Assembly: GCA_010645155.1 (NCBI GenBank)
Contig: CM021317.1
Span: 13,898,781 to 13,962,780 of the forward strand
Direction of reading: 5' to 3'
Length of the DNA: 64,000 bases
Source: Tigriopus japonicus
Taxonomy: Eukaryota; Arthropoda; Copepoda; Harpacticoida; Harpacticidae
Below the pieces are notes generated by a model. That model did not search any database. It saw nothing but the letters and a program-made list of their open reading frames with translations, and was not told the DNA's origin. Below, in pieces: positions 40,201 through 49,200 of this stretch. Both the position numbers and the translations under genes were made by a program. Positions within the stretch are counted from its first letter, which is position 1. Each line of letters begins with the position of its first letter.

Positions 40201-43200
40201 GAGTCTCTTCAAACAAACCTTGGTGACATGAACAAACCACGATTGACGGGTGATTTTTCTGAGTGTGTACTTTGTAACGATATGGCTGTGCACGACTGTT
40301 TTGGCCTTTTTGCTTACAGCGCGTCCCGAAAGTTTTTGTCGGTTTCAAAAGCACGACGAAATCACATTTTATTTTGTTTTCATCTTACCACCTACGAATG
40401 GTGCATAAAATGGACATGCTTGTTTAATACGGATTACAGTTTTAACTTATTTTTAGTTTTTGATCAGCTTAGGGAATGCCACTACAGGAAGCTTATCATT
40501 TTGGCAAGTTAAACTTTTTGGTATAAAACACTTTTAGCATACCCTGTACGTGCCAAAAAAAATGCGAATTTTTTTTCCACGTTAACGTCAAAGTAAAAGG
40601 AACACAACGAAGTGAGATTGTATTATTTTCCAAAAATAAACTCGGCCCTTTAAGCAAAAGCTGAATGGAAGGTCACAATGTAAGAGATTGACGGTCACAG
40701 TACCAAGAAACGCCCGAAAATTGAAAACAGAAAAGCAAAACATTTGTGTCACAATGCTTAGAGATGGCACATATTTTCTACTCCGCTGATTGAGCTCAAA
40801 GAACTTTTGAAAATATTCGGTCAGTGTTATGTTAAAAATTTCGGTCATATCGAACTTGATTGATGACCCAGATTGATTCTAATGGAAACAAAATAGGAAA
40901 AATCCTCGTCTCAAAATGTCCAAAATATTGATATTCTTATCTATTTTTCTTCCAGTTCGAGGAGATCTTCAGCCCGTATTCGCGATACTGCTCAGACCAA
41001 ACCAATTGTCAGGAATACTGTCGTGATCAAGATAGGAATAATGAAATTTTCAAGGCATATCTGGCGGTGAGTGGGCGATTAAATGGGGTTCGCAGACTCA
41101 AATAAATGTATTTTCGTGTCTCTGCTTCTGAAATAGTCTCAGAAAAAGGAGTCCTAGAAAAATCCTGGCTGTGTCTGGTTGAAGTAAATGAGAGTGTTAA
41201 AATAATTCCATGTGGAACGCTCCTCAAGTGGAGACAGGTTCTCTTGGGAAATATGGAACCATTTTCGCAAGTCTCGAGTGGAGCTAAATTCCTATTTTTA
41301 CTGTTACCAACCATTATGCCTCGGGCCAATTTGTTTCAAAAATGGGATTTATGGGCGGGTTGATTAACGAAAGAGCAGTTCAACCCCTCATTGAATATTC
41401 ATGAACTGAAATCGAGGATTTATTGATTGATTAACCAACTACTTTGGTCCTGATTTTATGAAAGTTGAAGCCTCGGAATTTGATTAGCCAGCATAAAAAG
41501 GGGTTTCTTTCAACTGGAAACGGAACAAAATTCTCATAATTTATCATAAAATTGCTTTGGATCCCTTGTGACTTTCTTTAAACAATCCTTTGAACAATTG
41601 CACCCTGACACAAAAATTTGACCGGTTTTCGAACTTCTCAGTACAGCGTACTGGACTCAGCAGAGTCTGTGTCACAAGGCCCATCTTTTCTAATATATTT
41701 CAAGGTCTCTGAAGGTTCAAGTCTTAAATGAAATTTTCTTTCTTTTTCCATCTTGTTCCATGCAGTGGTGCGAAACTCAGAAAGACTGCAATCGACTCCG
41801 TCTGCTCGACATTCTGGTCCGACCAATGCAACGTCTCACCAAGTACTCTTTGCTGTTAAAGGCAATTCTCAAGAAGACTGATGAGGAGCACCAAAGAAAT
41901 AACCTCATTCTTATGGTAAGATGGCTACCAAGCCCTACTACACTTGTGTGATGAAAGGCATGAAAAGGCCAACCTGGCACCACAATGGACAAAAAAAAGA
42001 CCTTCATAGATTATCGTCCTCTCAAAATAAGACACTTGGAGTCTTGGATCAACCCAGAAAAGGACGGAAATATCAGCTCTCGGAAAGAGACGGTGTGAAA
42101 AGAGACCCTTTTTCACACTGTTGAGTGGAACGGACTTGTTCCACTAATCTGACGTAGGATGTCTCTTGAGACCTCACGTCAACTTGGCCACTTCACCTTG
42201 ATGTTAATGTCACTTGGACGCTTTCCAAATTTTAAGTCGACTAAACAACAACCAACAGGTTGCTTTTGGCCAGGGTGACCAAATCTGACTATTTTTCTTC
42301 CACGTACTGATTAGGCCCAATTGTTCGTTTCCAGGATGAGAAAGTGGATGCATTTGTGTCGGATGTCAACTCACATCTTCGTCAACGTCAAGAGCATGAG
42401 CGATTGAAGACCATTGCTGCCAGGATCGAGGCCTACGAACCAGTTGTGAGTTGATGGGCCTGGAAAAGCGTCTCAATCAAGGCTGTGAATCATACGATCT
42501 TGGTGTTTTTGTTTCATTCCAGGAAACCAAGGATGAGGACTTGGAACGCTTGGTTCAAAGTCATTGCCGTCTAGATTTGGCCACGCCGATGATTGGTTGC
42601 ACTGAGAACCAAAAGCGGTTCCTACTCTATGAAGGTGATCTCAAACTCAGAGAAGGATTGGCATCCAAGGTAAGTCAAGATGGAATTTGGTTTTTGACAA
42701 ATGCATACAGGGGTGTCTGGAAAAAAATTATATCCTCCCTGTTTTTCTTTTTAAAAATATTGCATGTACATTAAGTATCATTATGTATATGAATAATATT
42801 GCAATCTGCTACTTGAACAAGAGGAAGCATTTTGAAGGTCAAAATGCTCCTCTATTTTATTAAATGGTCCATGCTCATTTCGCATAAATTTCCCTCTTAC
42901 TCTCTCTGATGAGTAGGGACAGGAAGTTAAGACGAATAAAACTGTCAAATTAAACGAAAAAAGACGAATGCAGTAGAATTGTCTGATTAGACGAAAAAAA
43001 GCCGAATAAAATTGACCGATTGAACGAAAAAAGACGAATAAAAGTTCCCAACAGACGGAAAAAAAAGAAGAAAAAAAATACTTGCAAAATGGAAAAAATC
43101 GAATTAATTTCCCAAAAAGGCGAATGAACCTATCTTATATAAAGGAAGAAAATTAAATGCCCGTCCAAGACGAAAAAAACGTTTAAAGCTGCTCCCACAA

Positions 43201-46200
43201 AATAGACGTTATGTATGTCCCTATTGATAAGGACCAATCTGTCTGAACTGATCTGACTGTCAAAAACGGCGAAATCTAGAAAATTTAAAAAAGGAAGTAC
43301 CTAACGAGCAAGAACTAGCCATTAGTACATATGTCAAATAAAAACCAAGAGTTAAAAATGCCTTTTTAAAGGAACGTTTTTAGTACAGCTATACTTAAAA
43401 TCAGATTTGCAAATCCAATAATTGTTGTGATGGCCTTTTCAACCCAATAGTAATCCTTTCTTTCTATGTCTGTCGAGCAACTGTACGATTACAAGTTGAT
43501 TTAGAAGTGTGGATTGTTTTTTGTTTGTGCAAAACCGCAACTGACAATCAAATTATTACATTGGCCTTAATACATTGTTACATCAATTATTATTTTATTT
43601 ATTATTTATTAATTAATTATTACATTGGTGGGGTAGAACTCTCTTTGAAGTTTTTATTTGCTTGGAAAATTGGAAAAAAACGCTGCAAGCGCTTGAAATC
43701 TAAGAAAATCTAAATTTTTGCCAATTAGACGAAAAAAGACGAATAAAATCCAAATTAGACGAAAAAAATGCGCGACGAATAAAGGCCAAAAAGACAAAAA
43801 AGACGATTAAGTTTATTCGTCTTAAGTTCCTGTCCCTACTGATGAGGATTACAATGAGGGCCACGAATTCAAAGTGTCAATTTTTATGGGCCTCTCTGTA
43901 CACGTTGAAGTCGAAGGAGGTGATGATTAAAGTACCATCTTTGATCAAAGGCTAATGTGCATTGAAATTGCTTGCAAAATGAGTAAAGAAGACGACCCAT
44001 TTTGCATTTTGGGTGAGGAAAGTGGTATATTTCTCGAAGGTTTAATCAATCTCGACAATGGGGGGTTGCAATTCATCAATTAAAGGAGTGACCAGCTCTT
44101 CATATTTTCGATGGACGAACCCCAAATGATAAGCTAAGTGAAACTTGGATGAGTGAGTAGTAGAACAGATGCCACATTTCAGACCCTCAAACCATTGGGA
44201 ACGATTCATCATGAGAAACCCAAAATGTCGATTCAAATGGGTCTTGATCTGGCATCCAATGCCTCGGCCTTTTTTACAAATATTACACAAGTCCTGGAAA
44301 TGGAAACGGGGGATTTTACTCAATCATAAAAAAGATCAAACGGTTTTGCAGCTTACCATGGGATCCGTCTGATTCAGGGTCTGTCGAAGCATGCTTAAAG
44401 CAAATTGCTCATCCTTGAGAATCATGGATTGCAAAGATATATTTGACTCATAGTCGGCGAAAACCTGGGGTTGGTTCTCCTTGGAGACGAAATCTCTGAT
44501 CTTATTATGCTTCATTCCCAAATGCATGGCTATGCTATTGACGTCGGGAAACATACACCCACAGATATCACACACGCCTGAGAGGTGTTGACACTTCTCG
44601 ATGAGATCCAACTTGAAATGAGTGTTGCACAAATGGAACTTGAGTTTTAAAGCAGTCTTTTGGAAAACACCACACTTGAAACACTTGAAATCAGACCCCT
44701 TAAACGATTCGGCCCTCTCAATTCTTGGCGTGGCCAAGGGATCCAAGTCCATTTTGACCTCTTGTTCTGGCCGTTGTTTCAACCTTGAAGCCAGGGTTAG
44801 ATTTGAGGCCTCCATCGCCTTTGGAACTTCTTGTGGTAAGAGACTAGCCGCTAATCGCAGACCTAAACTGCTTCCTAATTGCTCAATGGCATTGGCCGTG
44901 GCCATATTGACTTTGGATTGGCCGGTGTAGATGGTTTCGAGCATCTTCTCCACCGTGACCGACTCATAGCCCACAAGGATAATGTCCAAATGAGGCCTTT
45001 CATGGAAACAAGGCCCCGAGGTGCATGAACAAGTAATTTGTTTCATGAAATGGTCGATCCATGGGGACAAAGGGCTCAATATGGCGGAATGGGCACAGAG
45101 CGTCTCGCCACTGTTGCCGATGCAAAAAGTCACGTCGGTGAAGACGTCCATCAATCTGTCCCGGTTGAATCCCCTGTAAGCCCGAACCATGTTTGTCAAC
45201 AAGGACATCTTGCTTGAAGTCTAAGATTGTGAGGCTTTGGAAGATTAGAAGATTTTTGGAAAGTAGAAAAGAAGATCAACCCTAGCTTTCGCTCTTTTAA
45301 TGAAGAAAGATCTTGTGTGCAGTGTGACTATGTCTCAACCAAGTTTGAGAAGCAAAATTATCGACAAAAAGGGTGGTAATGCTTCAGTAAAATTTGAAAA
45401 GGCGCTGAAAAAGCCGGAGGTAACTAAAGAAAGCTAGAAAAAGCAAAAGAAAGCCTAAAAAGCGAAAATTATGTCCTTGAGTTTTGTTAAATTTTGCCAG
45501 AATCTTCCTCGTGAGTCAACAAACAAGTTCGAGAAAACAAGGGTGACCAAAATAAATAGCTTTGTTACCGTTGTCGCCCAGAGTTTTATTGAAATGTAGA
45601 TGAACGTTCTGAACGACGAATGCCTTTGAAAGTGTAATAAGCTGAGTCTATATCTTAGTTTCTAGCACTCGCACTTACGAACTGAATAATGAAAAATACG
45701 TAATCGGCGAAGAGTGGCATTTACAATGCTTTTAAATTAGAGACTTGGGCTTAAAGTATGAAGCGTGCGACAAATCATTTTTTTCAAGTGTCTTAACGTT
45801 GCATGTACATATCGTGGATCGCTTTGTGAACATCAACAACTGAAATGGAGAACCACAATGAATTTAAAGAGAGCTTTTGTTTTCAGCACCTTGTTTGTCT
45901 GTAGACTATGTAGGATTTTAAACTGTCATTTCAAATGAAGCCACACTCCTTGACAAGTCCATAAATTTTGAAGCAAAAACTAGACGCAGATTTATCGCTC
46001 AGGTTGATTTTTTTCTGAAGCCACTTATAACTTAGTTTATCAAAATGTCATACAATTATGTTTCACCTTTCGGCAAAGCTAGGATTTAGGCCTTCGGTAC
46101 TGAATTATCCTACATGCGCCATTCACAATGACTAGGTTAATCCGCAACAAAATGCTCTCTCACTTCAAATAGCTCAATTGAGTATACACATAATGATCCT

Positions 46201-49200
46201 TGTATTAAGCCAAATCAATAGTCAGGAACCACTGTACTTCAGGACGGATTTCAAAAATACACACTAGGTCCGATCACTGTACTAAAATGTGAGGTTTTTT
46301 GCAACAAATGTATTGTTCCGTTGAATTTCCATTGTACTAATCGGACCTAGTGTGTATTTTGAAAGTAATCCTGGCTTGAGCCATCCTTGCAATAGTATAT
46401 CAACCTTTAATGAATTCACAACCAAATTCGTTGCTCCTGATCTAAAGATAATTTCATGGAACGTGTAATTGGCAGTCCCATAAAGTGGAACGAGTAACCT
46501 TGAAGAGATAGCCGATCATAGAGTACAATATTCACATGGGAATCTGTTTTCCGCTGTTTGAAGTCTGCTATCAAATTGACGTCACAGGCGCGAAAATAAT
46601 CCCGTCTTGAAAGTGTTTGTCGTTAGCCCTCAATTGAATGCTGCGGGTTTCCTATTCACCAGGGTCTTCTCGGTGGCATTAGCTCAAATAATTCGTCCCT
46701 TTTAAAATGGAAATCAATACTCCCCCCGCCGACTTTTCTTTTTTTCCTGGTCCATTATTCCCGTCCTTCGTCAGAGAAGATCGATGTTCCCAAGACTGGC
46801 GGGGAAAACTCTTTTCGTTTGAAACTGCTCAAGTCCTTAAGGATAAGGTTAGAAACTAATTGGAAAGTTTATTTGTCCAATTTGCAGCCAAGGTCAAGAG
46901 ATCCATCCATCCATCCTCTCACTCCAAGTTCCAAACTTTCATTCTTCCCATCTTTTCGTTTCCAGATGGACATTCACGCTTTTCTGTTCAGTGATATGTT
47001 GTTGATCTGCAAGAACCTCAACAAGAAATCCGCAGAAGGAGGAAAAGTGAAGGTGATCCGACAGCCTTACATCATCGATCGACTCCTTTGCACGGACATC
47101 TCCAAAGAAGGCCAAAATGCGGCGGGATTGGCCTTGGTCTATCTGAGCGAATTGAACGTGGTGGCGGCGGCCTTTACATTGCACAGTTCGGAGAACAAAG
47201 TTATCAAGGTAATTGAAGGGATCTTGTCGGAGATGTTTCGTAAATGGAAGGATTAGATTCCTACGCAATTGCATGGGTTTGATCGAACGAAAGAAAGAAG
47301 GCCAAGATCTGCATTTTCAGCAGAATAACAAGAAAAGAAGAGAAGGTTGCAGCTTATTGATTTTCTTTGTTAAAATTTGCACTTGAAGACTTCTGAAAAC
47401 GATTGCAGTCAACTTTCAATGATCATTTCTCTCGTCTGGGTCCTTTTCATGTTCCAATTATTCAAAATGCAGCCACGATTTGAAATGAGTTATGAAATTG
47501 AAATTCCGATTAAAGTCAAACTTTTGCGTGCACCCAACCAAAGGAGATAAAAATGCCATCAACTTTATCCCTGGCAATGTAAATGAGATTGTTGGAGCAC
47601 TCTTTGAGGAGCGCTCAAGTGGTGGGTGGTTGTGGAGCGGAATTCATTTTTAGATAAACTTTACCTAGGCTCCAGAGAAAGGATCATTTGAGCTCATCCT
47701 AAGCAGCCTTTACTTGAAGGTTCGAGAGGAAGTTTCGCATCATAAGCGAGCTTAACTTGGCAAGGTTATTGAAAAACGTTCCCAATTTTGCGGGACAAAA
47801 TCGATCAAGGTCGTGTTTCGATTTGAGTCGGCATGTCAGTGTCGCTTTAAAGCGCGCTCCTGAGTCCCCATGTTGTAGATTGTCAACTTCTTTTTCGCCC
47901 TCGAGGGCATTTCTTGATAAGGATCTGCCATTTTCCCTACCAAAAATTCGTTGTTTGGCCTTCAAGCCTTCTTTGGGGATTGAGTCTTTCCCTTTGGACA
48001 TTGATCGTTATCCTCCATACTCAAATCTGAAACCTCCTTTCCGGCAAAATCCAACCAAACGCAAAGGCCGGTGTTTTAACCGACATGTCGAGACAGCAGC
48101 CTTTGACGAGAATGAGGGTTCCACAAAAATCAAAAGACTCTTTAACGAGCCACAAAATCGATGACAGGGGAGAAGTGCCGTCTGACACTTGACTGATGAT
48201 AAATCTCTAATCAGATTCCCTTTCGTTCCCATTTTTGATTATGTGGCTCGCCAAGTCATGTTGTTTCACACCTTTTCATTGCAGTCCTGGAAAGAGCAGA
48301 TCCAAAAAGCCAAGGATCTGTATGAAGAGGCCAAGGTTGCATCCATGGACCGCTTCTACCTGTCTTACTGTGATGAGGAGGAGGAGCTCTCTGCCCCCTC
48401 TGCTGCCCATTCAGGTCTTCGGCGTGGTTCTTATCGAGGTTCCAAATTGTCCAGTATTGGACACTCGTATTCAGGATCCGTTGACATGAATGAATTTCTT
48501 ACCATTGGAGGCAATTCATCTCCGCAATTGGCTGTCCAGCATCGTGATCAATCCGGAACCCACCAAGGCGTGCGTCGCAACCGGAGTTTCGAGCTACAAG
48601 TAAGTGTTCTCTTTAATATCGGAGAAAGTGACAAACGACTGCATGCAAGTATGAAGGCCAGAACGTCATTGAAATTGATGGAGAAACATCCGGCAACTAA
48701 AGTGTTTTCTCTTGCTTTTTTTGCTCCCCTCAGTCGCAACATAACCTTGGAGTCGTTCAACCAACAAACCCGAATACACCCACATCGACGAGCAATCAAT
48801 ACACCCTCTCGACTTGCTTGGATCACCGAGCTTCCAGTTTAAGCTCGGAAGAGGGCCAACCATTACGCGTACCTGGCGTGGACAGCCATGGCTCTTCCAC
48901 GCCTTCCCCAAACAAGTCAGCATCCACTCCTCAAGCATTACAGGGTTCCTATCCAGCGTCGCCAAGGTAAAAATAACTTTTAGGCCGAAGGTGTTTCCGA
49001 GTCTAAAACTTCCAACCCATTGCACCTTTCAGGCGTCATACTTTGGTGAAAGGAATAAGTGGAAGCACTCCTAATACATTGACTGTTCAAATCCCATATC
49101 AATCAGCTCAATCATTACCCACGTCACCCTCATCTGCCCCTTCCCCGGGGCCATCCATACCTGAAGACAAGCCTTCAGCACCACCTTCAAGCCCCATGGA

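Larger units (their letters stand above)
42670..46965 (+). other. RhoGEF intron 16 hosting a hAT element and an antisense gene
   Basis: 4.3-kb intron splitting the PH domain. It holds the hAT element 42914-43838, the BTB-zinc finger gene 44042-45208 and the palindromic element 46249-46364. 45209-46248 shows no further feature. Confidence 0.6.

Noticed and set aside
42914..43838. CRISPR-like or satellite array from repeated AGACGAATAAA words
   Set aside because: Spacing is irregular and the words sit inside a transposon with inverted ends and a target duplication, in a eukaryotic genome.
48666..49025. Minus-strand open frames over the RhoGEF tail (48666-49025 and similar)
   Set aside because: They are shadows of Ser/Pro-rich plus-strand exons and have no family features.
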